A stretch of DNA of 64,000 nt from positions 1,240,001 to 1,304,000 of the forward strand of contig OX463829.1 in NCBI GenBank assembly GCA_949825045.1, read 5' to 3'. How positions within the stretch are numbered: the first letter of the stretch is position 1; each line of letters begins with the position of its first letter. Below the pieces are notes generated by a model, which saw nothing but the letters and a program-made list of their open reading frames with translations, did not search any database and was not told where the DNA came from. A program made the translations under genes and the position numbers. Positions 22,001-31,224 of this stretch are shown piece by piece. The DNA is from Argyresthia goedartella (Eukaryota; Arthropoda; Insecta; Lepidoptera; Argyresthiidae).

Positions 22001-22700
22001 CTTTCTGATTCATCACTGGAGCCAGAATGTGTTTGTCCGAGACCGGACTCCTCTCCACTATCTGATGTTGCACTTCCTTCTTCATTACTTTCTTCATCAT
22101 CTTGATTTTCTTCATCATCTTCCCCAATTTCAGAATCACCATCAGCCTCAGAATCTTTCAAATCCTATAAATAAAAGTTTAACATCTATTGGTTTTGGTA
22201 CAGAAGGAAAGAAAAAAATATAGATATATCAAAATTTACACTTACAGAAGACTCATCTGATGTTGCCTCAACCTGGTCATCATCTCCTAATGTGGAATCA
22301 GCATCATCATCAAATATAACCTCCTGAAAGGAAAAAATATTCAATTATAAGTTACAATGAAAGCCCTTAGACCATACAACTATAATGTACAGGTTGCAAA
22401 CTATAACTTACATCTTGTTCACCGTCTGACTCGGCTGATCCTGCATCTTCATTTTCAGAGTCTGTAGCGTCCTCGCCATTGTCCAAATTGCTTATCATAA
22501 GATCCGAATCTTCCCCTGAATCCCCTGACTGCAAGTAATAAATAAAAACCACATTTATAACCAAGTTATCACCGTATTATCAGACATGCATGGAAAATTT
22601 AGTGACGTACCTCATCGTCTAATTGTGGTTTGACTTCCTTCTGCTTAGTTTCTTCTGTACCCAACTTTCGTTTCTGTAATCCAGCCTTAAATGGAGGCAT
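12925..22700 (-). CDS. Bop1: Bop1, ribosome biogenesis WD40 protein, 12 exons, 3' end missing
   Basis: BOP1 (yeast Erb1) is the scaffold of the PeBoW complex with Pes1 and WDR12 and is needed for processing of the 32S/27S pre-rRNA to 28S and 5.8S in the nucleolus. Twelve exons with GT-AG sites join to 2034 bases (678 codons) without a frame break. An acidic N-terminus (about residues 31-165) is followed by the BOP1NT domain (about 242-515; [77 protein letters not shown]) and the first WD40 repeats (GH...[13 protein letters not shown], about 542-573). The protein stops at PVIH, so roughly 200 C-terminal residues are absent. The exons are far more GC-rich than the introns. The start at 22700 is chosen by the family's basic N-terminus. 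Confidence 0.93.
13428..13526. repeat. Small foldback element in Bop1 intron 11
   Basis: CCAACTAGACGCCTGTCAG (13428-13446) and its exact reverse complement (13508-13526) flank a 61-base centre. This 19 bp perfect inverted repeat looks like a miniature transposon or a hairpin-forming locus. No clear target duplication was seen. Confidence 0.7.
13614..13832 (-). CDS. Bop1: Bop1 exon 11
   Basis: The acceptor CCCTCAG precedes 13832 and the donor GTGCGT follows 13614. It encodes [20 protein letters not shown] and a following WD-type strand pattern, ending [10 protein letters not shown] plus one base. The donor was chosen among several GT sites because only it keeps phase with exon 12. Confidence 0.88.
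13985..14130 (-). repeat. Dispersed repeat, copy also at 45160-45300
   Basis: The reverse complement (TTTTGACTAGCAGCCAAATAG core, preceded by CCTAAAAAGTATCTG and GTAAAAAGACAGCATTTGACT) aligns over about 140 bases with 45160-45300, with scattered mismatches. It has no coding content and the class is unknown. Confidence 0.6.
14139..14930 (+). repeat. Unclassified dispersed element (family R) carrying an expanded minisatellite
   Basis: The left flank (TATGTTTTAAGTATTTT, TACATGTTCAACGGTAATACGAAGGAT) and right flank (GCAGTATTTTGCCCTGATATT) match single-copy relatives at 38678-39068, 39082-39480, 24290-25020 (minus) and 21109-21330 (minus). Here the central segment has been amplified. There is no coding content. 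Confidence 0.7.
14259..14906 (+). repeat. Minisatellite, 12 copies of a 54 bp unit
   Basis: Twelve head-to-tail units of 54 bp (starting TTCGCTTCGCTCACCCCC in the first, TTTGCTTCGCTCACCCCC later) are almost identical; one unit differs by a single base. Because 54 is divisible by three, a 256-codon frame stays open through it, but it is an 18-residue repetition and not a credible protein. There are no unique spacers, so it is not a CRISPR array. It lies in Bop1 intron 10. Confidence 0.95.
15280..15454 (-). CDS. Bop1: Bop1 exon 10
   Basis: The acceptor CCACTTCCAG precedes 15454 and the donor GTGAGT follows 15280. It encodes [20 protein letters not shown], the highly conserved link between BOP1NT and the propeller, and the first WD40 repeat ([28 protein letters not shown]), ending one base into a codon. 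Confidence 0.93.
15733..15995 (+). repeat. SINE (family B) degenerate copy with 40 bp duplication
   Basis: AGCTCCGTGGTATAAAGGG and CTTGCTTCTCACACAGGAGA match the tRNA-like head of the better copy at 24587; ATGTACCAATGAGAT and TTTATCTTAAGTACATTAT follow in both. The right part differs and contains an exact 40 bp direct duplication (15887-15926 and 15931-15970) separated by AACC. Confidence 0.65.
16047..16214 (-). CDS. Bop1: Bop1 exon 9
   Basis: The acceptor CTCCCCGACAG precedes 16214 and the donor GTTAGT follows 16047. It encodes the conserved core [20 protein letters not shown] and [15 protein letters not shown] in phase 0, 56 codons. Confidence 0.93.
16527..16781 (+). repeat. tRNA-derived SINE (family A)
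   Basis: The head resembles a tRNA with an A-box (TGGCCGAGTCGG) and a B-box (GGTTCGAGACC), and the body ends CAGGGAATCCTAGTTTGGGG with a TTA-rich tail. A second full copy lies at 47908-48164 on the minus strand and a 3' piece at 27610-27677. The head does not fold into an intact tRNA by eye, so this is a SINE and not a tRNA gene. A mariner inserted in its TTA tail. Confidence 0.82.
16782..18099 (+). mobile_element. mariner (DD34D) DNA transposon
   Basis: Imperfect terminal repeats (CATTCAGTCAAAAAAGTATC at the left; CTCTGTCAAGAAAGTACC read inward from the right) are flanked by TA at 16780-16781 and 18100-18101. The 1318 bp length is typical of mariner. It carries one transposase frame with two nonsense codons. 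Confidence 0.9.
16977..18050 (+). pseudogene. mariner DD34D transposase with two in-frame stops
   Basis: The 357-codon frame from ATGGACAAAAAT shows the helix-turn-helix region with SGRPSSSS, then [12 protein letters not shown] (first D), LHHDNAPSH (second D) and [13 protein letters not shown] (third D), with 34 residues between the last two. TAG at 17109-17111 sits where the family has Trp and TAG at 17700-17702 where it has a hydrophobic residue before WKEN. No frameshift is needed, so decay is slight. SETMAR-type database hits for such proteins reflect the same transposase, not a methyltransferase. Confidence 0.9.
18102..18839. other. Bop1 intron 8, no gene seen
   Basis: This intron stretch has no reading frame with recognisable content. 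It may contain further old repeats but I could not define any. Confidence 0.5.
18840..19037. repeat. Miniature inverted-repeat element, 198 bp, 47 bp arms
   Basis: The arms 18840-18886 and 18991-19037 are imperfect reverse complements sharing CGAATCATATAATCGT and AGCCCTAAA, about 104 bases apart. This looks like a MITE in Bop1 intron 8. No unambiguous target duplication was seen. Confidence 0.7.
19139..19294 (-). CDS. Bop1: Bop1 exon 8
   Basis: The acceptor GTGTCCCCAG precedes 19294 and the donor GTGGGT follows 19139. It encodes [40 protein letters not shown] and [11 protein letters not shown], 52 codons in phase 0, matching the HAESYNPP region of the family. Confidence 0.92.
19609..19690. 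repeat. Near-perfect hairpin of about 80 bases
   Basis: TTTTTTAGATCTTGTTTAT (19611-19629) is perfectly complementary to 19671-19689, and the inner AACAAATAA / TTATTTGTT also pair, so nearly the whole stretch can fold. It lies in Bop1 intron 7. It could be a tiny MITE or give a small-RNA precursor when transcribed; there is no direct evidence for either. Confidence 0.65.
19997..20179 (-). CDS. Bop1: Bop1 exon 7
   Basis: An acceptor ending TTTCAG precedes 20179 and the donor GTCAGT follows 19997. It encodes [40 protein letters not shown] and [10 protein letters not shown] in 61 codons, a clear BOP1NT signature. Confidence 0.93.
20360..20501 (-). CDS. Bop1: Bop1 exon 6
   Basis: The acceptor GTGTGTTGCAG precedes 20501 and the donor GTGAGC follows 20360. 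After completing the Lys codon of exon 5 it encodes [20 protein letters not shown] and [16 protein letters not shown], matching the conserved DPxxWRTVxDPxTG block. Confidence 0.93.
20916..21078 (-). CDS. Bop1: Bop1 exon 5
   Basis: The acceptor GTTTCTTTTAG precedes 21078 and the donor GTAAGT follows 20916. It encodes [40 protein letters not shown] and [14 protein letters not shown], the start of BOP1NT and one of the strongest identifiers of the gene. Confidence 0.95.
21109..21330 (-). repeat. Family R element copy in Bop1 intron 4
   Basis: GCTGCGGTAGCTTCGGTGAA, GGGTAAAGGGAGGGAGCGAA and the tail TTAAAACATAAACTTAAGTA are the reverse complement of the family core seen at 39082-39480 and 14139. 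It is a single, unexpanded core. Confidence 0.65.
21726..22164 (-). CDS. Bop1: Bop1 exon 4
   Basis: The acceptor TTATTTATAG precedes 22164 and the donor GTTAGC follows 21726. It encodes the acidic and low-complexity N-terminal region ([20 protein letters not shown]) and a basic cluster ([11 protein letters not shown]) that could act as nuclear localisation signal. 146 codons plus one base. Confidence 0.88.
22246..22323 (-). CDS. Bop1: Bop1 exon 3
   Basis: The acceptor TTCCTTTCAG precedes 22323 and the donor GTAAGT follows 22246. 26 codons, acidic ([20 protein letters not shown]). It is supported by splice sites, phase and composition and is too short and variable to identify alone. Confidence 0.82.
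22412..22528 (-). CDS. Bop1: Bop1 exon 2
   Basis: The acceptor ATTACTTGCAG precedes 22528 and the donor GTAAGT follows 22412. 39 acidic codons ([20 protein letters not shown] and on), phase 0 at both ends. Confidence 0.82.
22611..22700 (-). CDS. Bop1: Bop1 exon 1
   Basis: 30 codons starting [14 protein letters not shown] and ending LDDE before the donor GTACGT. An upstream in-frame ATG at 22802 would add 34 residues that are cysteine-rich and unlike the family, so 22700 is preferred. 5' UTR exons were not located. Confidence 0.75.
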
Positions 22701-23049
22701 GTCGAGTGGAATTAATACACATTTCCTGTAAATCTCAACACAAAAGTAAAATACCTGTGCGCAAAATAAACACGACACACGTGCTGCGTTGCTTCCTTCC
22801 AACTTTTTGACAATTCAAAATCGACAACTGACAAGTTAATATTTATTTTTAAACGGTGCTGCCAGAAGGTCATTCGCAATTTCCACCTTCGCTCATAGGA
22901 TAAAGCTAATGTTTTTACGATACACGGACAGCATTCAAACAAACAAGGCCAACTGGCCAATCCAATACTGAATCATAAGTAGATACAAAAAATGTCAAGT
23001 CAACATGATTGATAGTTTGTAAATAAATAAATTCCGTATAATTTTATCC
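22701..23049. other. 5' flank of Bop1
   Basis: No gene is seen. The Bop1 transcription start and leader should lie here. A CACGTG-like ACACGTG occurs at about 22778. Nothing else is clear enough to mark. Confidence 0.4.
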
Positions 23050-23830
23050 TTTACATGCCCTCCTCTTTCATCCGTGTTTACAGGGGAAGCTACGGCTATT
23101 TTAGAAGCAATTCTTTTTGCAGAATCCCATTGATTAAATAAATCATTAATTCTAACTGACTCCCTAAGTACTCTTTATGGTATTTTGGCTGATCCATTTA
23201 AATCTAAATCTTAATTTTCTTTTAAGATACGTGATGCCTTATACAGATATCATGTTCTTGGCATTAATATTGTCATTGCTTGGATACCTTGGTCATTCTG
23301 GCATTGTTGGCAACGAGGCGGTTGACTCGCTAACAAGGAATGCTATGGGTACCGGTGATCCTTCTCATTTTAAGGTCCACTCTCATTATCTCGCTGTAGT
23401 GAAATCTCGACTAGAAAATTCCTGGCACCATAAATGGCAAATTTCAAAAACTTTTAAAGGTAAACCATCGATATAAATCTGTGAGGTAAACACACAGACT
23501 AAACACCACGGTACCATTCAAACAATAATTCTGAGACGTCCTTGGTTTTTTAAGTTTAAGGACCTAGATAAATCGGTCACTTCTGTCATCTGTCGTCTTC
23601 GTTTGGGACACTTCTCTCGCAAAAATTAGGATAAGGGATCCATCATTGTGTGAATGTGGCCTGGCTGACGGTACTCCTGATCATTTGTTCTTTGAATGCC
23701 CTATCAACCATACTTCCCTTTACGATCTACTCCCTCCGAAATTCCCTCGTCCTAACAATCTAAATTTCCATCTCACCTTATCTCACCCATCCTCTGTCAA
23801 TTTACATCAAATTTATATCTAGCAACAATG
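23050..23830 (+). pseudogene. Non-LTR retrotransposon RNase H and 3' fragment
   Basis: The frame 23177-23476 carries GHSGIVGNEAVDSLTRNA, the end of a retroelement RNase H (GHxGIxGNExADxLA pattern). Further on, with shifts and stops, come CRLRLGHFSR and CECGLADGTPDHLFFECP, the cysteine-histidine tail typical of these elements. It is 5' truncated and inactive. Confidence 0.7.
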
Positions 23831-24289
23831 TTAAATTATAGTCACAGCTTAAAGTTCACGTGACGTTGGCGAGATTATTGTGGCAACACACGATAGAAGC
23901 CATAACCAAAAAACTCAACTTAACTTAAATAAATAAATTATAAAGTAAATTTTACACACGATAGAAGCCATAAACCATATACACCACATTAACCAAAGAA
24001 TTATTCTACAAATAGTGATCGTGACGAGGGTTGTGGTGAATGGTAGTGTTCCGTGGGTGGTTGGTTGGGTTCATTGGCTAGGTGGTTCAATTTCGTTGCT
24101 TTCCGTGGTTCCCATACTTCGCCCACCTGTCGCGCCTGGGGCCGTGGGAGCCCCGGCCAACAACAAGCGCAGTCCTCCACACACGGTGCGGAGAGGCGTG
24201 GCGCGCATGGGCAGCCGAAGAGGTGGCGGTCGACGTATGCCTAAGCTAAAACCAGTGTTACACACCGAGACAATTTAAATTTTGTATAA
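23831..24289. other. Intergenic; unclassified GC-richer segment
   Basis: CACACGATAGAAGCCATAA occurs twice (near 23890 and 23955). The segment 24010-24270 is GC-richer and open in two frames but matches nothing I recognise. It is probably the UTR of a retroelement. Confidence 0.35.
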
Positions 24290-25020
24290 TTCGTTTTGCC
24301 TACTATTTTACGGCAACAAATATAATGAACACCAAATTTTTTTTCCTACCCAAAATGGCTAAATGACCACCAAAATTTGCAGAAAATATCAGGGCAAAAT
24401 ACTGCGGTAGCTTAGGTGAAGGGTAAAGGGGGTGAGCGAAGCGTAGCCCCCTTTATCCTTCGTGTTAGGTTGAACATGTAAGAACAACAAAAAATACTTA
24501 AAACATAAACTTAAGTACACAAACATAAAAAAAAGTTTGGCGATCATTTATCATCAAATATGTCAAAGATATAAATATACATCAAAGAGCTCCGTGGTCT
24601 AATGGGTTTCATCCTTGCTTCTCACACAGGAGATGCAGGTTCGATTCCTGACCATGTACCAATGAGATAATTAATTTATCTTAAGTACATAATACGGACG
24701 TTCTATCGGTGATGGTAAACATCGTAAGGAAACCTACATTACTCCATAGCTGCGGCGATAGGCTAGCCCCCCGTCACGCAAAATGGAGTGTTGAATAACT
24801 GGCTCAAAGTGGGTTAAATTTCGCCTCTGTCACCCCTTATGGGAAAAGGCGTGACGCTATGATGTTATGTTATCCAGCAATTGCAGTGAAATTGTGACAT
24901 ATATGGCGGTATCTTTTGATTGCATCCATATCCATCCATTTTGGCAGTCATTTCGAATTTATTGGTAGTAAATTTTCGAATTTTTTGGTAATCGTTTAAA
25001 CACAAGCCCTATTTTACTAT
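24290..25020 (-). repeat. Family R element interrupted by a SINE
   Basis: The left part (24300-24553) has the family core in reverse (GCAAAATACTGCGGTAGCTT, GGGGGTGAGCGAAGC, then AACATAAACTTAAGTACAC). The right part (about 24930-25010) has TTTTGGCAGTCATTTCGAAT and GGTAATCGTTTAAACACAAG, matching the other end of the family at 39150-39220. Between them lies the SINE at 24587-24875. Confidence 0.7.
24587..24875 (+). repeat. tRNA-derived SINE (family B), best copy
   Basis: The head GAGCTCCGTGGTCTAATGGG with the B-box GGTTCGATTCC resembles a tRNA. The body has GGTGATGGTAAACATCGTAA, GCTGCGGCGATAGGCTAGCC, and ends GGGAAAAGGCGTGACGCTAT. Partial relatives are at 15733 (5' part) and 52070-52255 (3' part). 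It interrupts a family R element, so it is the younger of the two. Confidence 0.8.
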
Positions 25021-25377
25021 TTACTATGTATTTTAAATATAATGTCCTTTTTTGGCTTCTGTTAAACCTGTAGGTACTTAACCCTATATCGCAGATGGGG
25101 TCTGTCGTTGCCGTCTGCGGCCAGCACATCACCTCGTCCCTGGAGAGAACCGTGCAGTGGCCGGAGTGTTCCCAGCCCTGTTATTATAAAGCATAGAGAG
25201 GTTTAAAAGTTCACATTGAGAAAGCGCGTAACAATATCTAGCAAACAACCTGCACTTTCGGCCCTACACCTCCCCCAAATTTACTCACCAACCACAGCTC
25301 AGACTTTTGGAAAGACCTAGCGAAATTCAAAAAGAACATCCCCGTAGCAAAATGAATTCCCCGAGGCTAGGCGCAAA

Positions 25378-27240
25378 AAAGTCAAAGTCAAAATCAAAGT
25401 AGATATTTACATATACTTAGCAAACGTCATTTTTTGCCTCTTAACATTGGATCACTGTGGGAGAAGAAGGGCGTAGAAACTCACACAGATTGATTTTTAG
25501 ATCTCTTTTAAAATTTTGTGCTTACCTAATACAAATATTACGATATTCATTATTATGATTAATAAGCAGGAATACATAATTACAAAATTATTAACAGCAA
25601 GGTCTGTGTTGTGCTAGATTAACCCCAAACAGTCACGTCATTTAAGTAACCTTGTACATTGTAATATCCCTTTTTCGACAAAGTCGCTTTAACATGCTTT
25701 TTAAATTGTTCAAAATCTCCAGAGGTATCTTATTGTAGTAGAGAATGCTAAGAATTGCAAATATTCGCGAAATTAAACCGGGGCGCAACTAGTCTGTGAT
25801 TATTTCTTAGGTAAACATTACAGTTATCGCTAAGTTTGGAAAATGTTGTGAGGTTCTTGCGTACATACATTATATTTTCGATAATAAATTGACTAGCTAC
25901 AGTTAGTATGACATTTTCTTTTAAAAGCTCTCATAAGGAGTCTGTGCGTTTTAAATTGTACATTTCTCGAATAGCACTTTTCTGTAAAATAAAACTAGTT
26001 TGAATATTCGCTGCTTTCCCCCACAACAAGATACCATATGAAACTATGAAAATAACAAAAATATATAAAAATATACTAGCCTAGATGTAGCCACATCCGT
26101 GTTTTGTCTTATATGGGGCCTAATAAATAATACATAAATACTACATAATACTAAATAAATAAATACATATTTTACACCCGATCCATCAGATTTAACGCCG
26201 TTGACTTCTGCCTTTTGAAGTCTATTACTGATCTAAGTAGATCCAACGATTTATTTCTAACTCCGTAATGATTTATTTTCATTAATAGAGTATTATGATC
26301 AACACAATGAAATGCCTTCGATAGATCGCAAAAAACTCCGATAGCATCCTGTGCGGCCTCCCATGCAAAATAAATATGAGATATAAGGGTAATACCTGCA
26401 TCTGTAGTCAATACCCCAAGTGAAACCGTATTGTTTGGCGTGGAGTTGTTTTGTACGGTTGAAGTGAGACCATTTGATTGAGTATAATCTTTCCAAATAT
26501 TTTACTTAGTGATGGAAGAACAGATATTGGTCTGAAATTTGAAGGATCACGTTATCTCCCGACTTGAACAGATGTATCAGTTTACTGTGTTTTATGAGGT
26601 CTGCGAAAGCTCCATCGTCAACACAATGATTGTACAAGCTAAGTGTAAGGCTATAACTAGAATTACTGAACCAATTACTTTGCTGATATACCCCGCAGGT
26701 CTTCAGTATTTTTTAAATTAAGGCATCTAAACGTTTTGACAATGTCCCGGGGATATACATGATGAAATTTTAAATATACATTACTGATGCTAGTGTTGTT
26801 TTTTAATAAAGCCTCTGCTTCATACGGAGATAATTTAGAGGATCTGGTGTGAGTAAGGGTACATGGTTAAGAATGTTTCGAAAGCTCGAGCAACCTCAGC
26901 GTTGGATTTCACAACTATATTTATGCAGAAATCATTGTCCCTTGGTATAACTTTGCCAGTTTCACGGTTTATTATTTGCCAAACTGATTTCATTCTATTA
27001 TTTGAATTTTGTTTTTTTCTATTAATGTGTAAAGTTTTTGCAGTTCTGCAAACTATCTTGAATGTTTTGGAGTAAATAATTAACTTTTTTCTGTTATTAC
27101 ATAGTTTCATGAGGGCTTCATCCATAATTTTCTCAAATATTTCGAAATTTTTCATCCCTCGGTGGCCTATAGACATAAACAATAATATGGCTATCTAACT
27201 CATCACAGGATACCTCTATTTGTCTTTCAACAGTAAGTGC
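25378..27240 (-). pseudogene. Non-LTR retrotransposon, broken RT and 3' UTR
   Basis: The 3' end is at the left: a (GTCAAA)n-like tail at 25378 and a 3' UTR that matches, in reverse, the one at 48640-48830 plus 51226-51396. RT pieces include GVFCDLSKAFHCVDHNTLLM (26172-26411) and a frame-shifted upstream piece with FRPISVLPSLSKIFGKI. A further piece at 26835-27182 (KKLIIYSKT..., MKSVWQIINRETGKV) is the pre-RT linker. There are many frameshifts and it is dead. Confidence 0.72.
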
Positions 27241-27764
27241 AAGAATATATTTCCGTTGTTTCACCTTAATATTATTGTTTACTAAGATTAAAGACCTCTA
27301 TCAGCAGTCTCTCTATTGTAACAACTGACAAAGTAATTATTTCGTAATTCGTAATTTCTTTATTGTACTACACAAAACAGACATACAGATAACTTATAAT
27401 AGAAAAAAAACATGTACAAATGCGAGCTTATCTCTCAAAAGAGTTTTCTTCCAGCAAACCAAGATGGTAGGAAAGGTGAGTTTGAGCGGGGGAAGACCTA
27501 CGCGTACAATAAAACTCTATAAATACTACGACTAATATATACTACAAACAATAATATACTGATAACCCTAATTGATAAAAATAGACTGCATACACAATTA
27601 TACAAAATAGATACAGGGAATCCTAGTTTGGGGCTAGATCAATGTGTGTAAATAGTGACCAAGCTATTATTATTATAAAAATAGACTGCATACACAATTA
27701 CTTAAATACAACGTAAAATATGAAGAAACCGTATAATAAACTAATACATATCAAATATATATAT
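27241..27764. other. Intergenic with SINE A 3' piece
   Basis: 27610-27677 matches the last 68 bases of SINE family A at 16712-16780, including CAGGGAATCCTAGTTTGGGG and the TTA tail. The remainder shows no gene. Confidence 0.6.
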
Positions 27765-27765
27765 A

Positions 27766-28860
27766 TATCTAACTGGAAAGGGAGAGATAGTGCTTCTTTA
27801 GCCGGTTTTTGAATATATTTAGAGATCGACTGTCCCTGATAGTGCAGGGAAGCTCATTCCACAGTTGTATGGCTTGGATTCTGTACCCGTGAACGTAGGC
27901 TGCAGTGGAGCGATCTGGAGCTTTTAGCGTAGAAGCCATATGAGTTCTCCGAGGCCTGCTTGAAGAAAGAAATTCAAAGCGATCACGTAGGAAGTTAGGG
28001 TAACGAGGGATCCACAAAATATTATAAAGGAAACACAGGATATGAGAGTCCCGTCGAAGCCAAATCGGTAGCCACTTCAGCTCCCTGAGATGCTGAGATA
28101 CGTGGTCATACTTGCGCAGTCCGAAGATGAACCGAATCCCGAGATTTTAAAGTCGTTCGGGTTTGTTCAGTTGTTCTTCATTTGCGCTGACCCAGCAAAC
28201 ATCAGCATAATCAATGAGGGGGAGAAGAAGGAACTGAGCGAGAGTTGTTTTGGTCTGGCGAGGAAGAAAGTCCTGAAGTCTCCTGAGGGAGTGAAAGGTT
28301 GCGTAAACTCGCCTGCTGACCTCATTAACATGCATTGACCAGGACAATTGATTATCAAAGATGACACCCAGGTTTTTAGCTTTATCGCTAAACATGATAT
28401 CGCTATACCGTTATAAGTTACAGAAGGGACAGACAATTGCTGCAACGTGTTTAAAGAGTGTCTGGTACCTATAATGATGGCCTGGGACTTATTCGGATTA
28501 ACCAGCAACCCAAATGACGATGACCATCCACTAATACCAGCCAAGTCAGCGTTTAACGCCTCCACAGCGGAATTTACATCATCAGGAGAGAAGTGACGAT
28601 AGATCTGAAGGTCATCCGCGTAGAGATGATAGGAAGATGAAAGGATATCGGATATGGAATTGATAAATATTGAGAACAGAAAAGGAGAGAGAATGCCACC
28701 TTGGTGGACACCGGAGGAGAGGACACATCACTCCGTACAAGCCTCCTCCGACTTGATGCGTTGTTTTCGGTTTCTTAGGTAAGAGTGAACCAGCTGGCAG
28801 AGAGGCATCAAAATTCTAAAGGAGCAATCGGTACGCTCCTGGGGCCTCCTGTTCTAGAGC
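27766..28860 (-). pseudogene. Jockey-like non-LTR RT fragment with frameshifts
   Basis: Read leftwards it gives GGILSPFLFSIFINSI, LYADDLQIY (the YADD box), GWSSSFGLLVNPNKSQAIII, then after a shift LGVIFDNQLSWSMHVNEVSR, and finally RDRFEFLSSSRPRRTHMAST with LWNELPCTIRDSRSLNIFKN. This is the palm, thumb and C-terminal tail in order. The endonuclease is absent and at least two frameshifts are present. Confidence 0.78.
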
Positions 28861-28869
28861 ATGGGATCC

Positions 28870-30120
28870 CCAGCTACACTTCAGCGATTTCAAAATTCGA
28901 CGAGACTATAGACAGACTGATAGACCTGATAGACCCCATATAGCCCATACAATCATTCGTTGCTGCCTCTTTGTTCCCAAACTAACATATTTCCTCCGCT
29001 GTTCCCCACTCTATAAATACCCCTCATCACTTTCAACCTTAGACCAGCTAATACAGAAATTGTAACAGAAATCGTGAACTGCACCTTTTACGACCACAGC
29101 TGGATGCAGGCGTCCCTGCCTCTGAGGCATGGTGGCCTGGGGATCTGAAAAGCATCAGATGTGGCACTCCCAGCATTTCTGTCCTCGACACATGATATAA
29201 GACACATGCTTCTACGGCAAATGAATAAACCCATCACTTGGTGATGTCGAGGTCACGTGCCTGGCCGAAGCTTGGACGAAATCCTGTCCGGGACAAAAAA
29301 TTCCGCTCAACACAACTCCCAAAAGTTGTGGGACGAGCCGCTCTGCCTACAAATGCGCAAAAGCCTGCTTAACGACCGACCCTGCAGAGCATTCCCATCT
29401 GCTCGCAACCAAGGAACGAGAGTTAGGGCACTGGCTGCACGCCATCCCGTCCAGACAGCTCAGTACACTGATTGGACAGGACTATCCTGACGCTGGCCGT
29501 CTGTCTTAGATGTGGGATAGAAACCAAAGAGGTTTATCGCTACTGTTGCGGTGCCAGGGTGTGCCAACAAGTACACCACGTACTGTCCTGCCATCATAGT
29601 GCCGGCCGTTTCCCCGGATATGCTGCTCTAAATGACATTACCCGCCGGGCCCTTTCCAGCGCCGGCGTGCCGGCCATCTAAGAACTGTTAGGTATAGCCC
29701 GCGACGACGGTAAGAGAGAGGCCCGACGAAATGACACTCATTCCGTAGCAGCATGGAAAGTCGCTAGTGTGGGACGCGACATATGTTGACACGCTAGCGC
29801 CATCCTACTTATCAACCACTTCCTTAAGAGTCGACGCTGCAGCAGAGTATGCAGAGGGCCTGAAGCGGCGCAATTATGCAGCCCTCGGGGATAGCATCAT
29901 ATTTGTGCCGTTTGGCGTGGAGACCCTCGGGCCATGGGGGCCCAGTGCTCGACAAGTATTTAAGGAGATTTCCAAGAGACTAGTTGAAGCGTCGGGTGAT
30001 CTCAGAGCTGGCACCTACTTCGCCCAGAGGATTAGCCTGGCCATACAGTGAAGAAATGGTGCCAGCATGTTGGGCACCCTACCACTCGACGAGTCGACGG
30101 CGGCGACCTGAAGGACATTT
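28870..30120 (+). pseudogene. Non-LTR retrotransposon C-terminal region, broken
   Basis: Pieces in several frames read LPLRHGGLGIRKASDVALPA, then HHVLSCHHSAGRFPGYAALN with DITRRALSSAGVPAI, DDGKR, and WDATYVDTLAPSYL with AEYAEGLKRRNYAALGDSI. This is the cysteine-histidine plus nuclease-like C-terminal region found after RT in some insect elements. Stops and shifts separate the pieces. It lacks an RT core here. Confidence 0.65.
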
Positions 30121-30229
30121 CTTGATTAGTTTAATATTTGTATTTGTATATATTTAGCTAGATTATTATACATATTATATGTAAATGTTATCCTAATTGT
30201 AAAAATATTTATTAGTAAACTACCAGAGC

Positions 30230-30745
30230 AGACATGACGAAGAGGTCGAAAGACGAATTGATAACGCCTGGAGGAGCTATTGGTCCATGAAAGAGCTCAT
30301 GAAGGGACAACTTCCGTGAACTCTAAAACGAAAGCTCATGGACATGTGCAATTTTCCCATCCTTATGGAGCTCAAGAAGCTTGGTCTTTGACTGACATGC
30401 AAAAGTCTAGGCTCGACGTTTACCAGCGAAATATGGAGCGCATTATCCTGGGGGTATATGCTCCAGAACTACGGAAACGCTAATTCAGTTGCCTCGTAGC
30501 GGAAAAGGCAACTGAATTAAAGTGGGACTGGGCAGGCCACGTCGCCCGTTTGAAATCATACCGATGGGCCAAACTAACAACTCTCTGGAACCCAAACGCG
30601 AAAACGGGACGTGGTCGACCCAGGAAGCGCAGGAGTGACGAATTGAGGTACCAAGACAACAACTGGTGGGAGGTAGCCCAGGGGCGTGAAGAGTGGATTA
30701 GGGGAAGAGAGGCTTTTGTCCAGCAGTGGGATGATGTAGGGTAAT
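30230..30745 (+). pseudogene. RTE-like non-LTR retrotransposon 3' end
   Basis: The frames 30280-30483 and 30550-30744 show RNMERIILGVYAPELRKR, WDWAGHVARLKSYRWAK, GRGRPRKRRSDELR and REEWIRGREAFVQQWDD, the well-known C-terminal signature of these elements (WxGHxAR, GRPxxRW, QQW). The two parts are separated by a stop. Confidence 0.72.
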
Positions 30746-31224
30746 TATAATTAAAAAAATAATAGTAAAGTACCATACTGAACTATATAACGGAACGTTT
30801 ATGGTTACCGAACAAACCTCAGATGAACGAAACGTATTACTTTACTCTTTGAACGAAACTCTATGGAACAAACCTTAAACGGAAGTTAACGGAACGTATC
30901 CTTCAACTTTTTGAAGGTGTAGAATTTTAGATTTTGGGGAAAAAAGCGCGGGAACTGTTGACTTGATAGGCGGAAAAATTAAATTAAAATTTTGAAAATT
31001 GAATTAAAATAGGTACTCTTGACCAGGGGTTCCAAAGTGATATTGCTCCAAGGGCTGTTTTGAAATCCCGATACTTCACGCGGGCACCGCCGAGTTAATA
31101 AAAAAACATAAGTGATATAAAGGAAACTACATTATAAAATTAAACCACTTTTTATTTATTATGTTCTAAACTTACAAGACACACTTACTACAATTCAAAC
31201 AGAATAGACTGGAACAGCAAAAAG
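30746..31224. other. Non-coding, repetitive flank
   Basis: A degenerate AACGGAA/AACGAAA-rich stretch lies at 30785-30900. CAGGGGTTCCAAA at 31024 resembles a hAT terminal repeat that may belong to the hAT-like gene to the right. No matching opposite end was found. Confidence 0.35.

Noticed and set aside
22611..22802. Upstream in-frame ATG of Bop1 at 22802
   Set aside because: The 34 added residues are hydrophobic and cysteine-rich, unlike BOP1 N-termini; the ATG at 22700 gives a basic start typical of the family.
24015..24278. An 87-codon frame with Arg/Gly-rich end
   Set aside because: It has no homologous motif, overlaps frames on both strands and is surrounded by retroelement debris.
24587..24660. 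Possible tRNA gene
   Set aside because: It is the head of SINE family B with a shared body and tail; tRNA folding looks incomplete.
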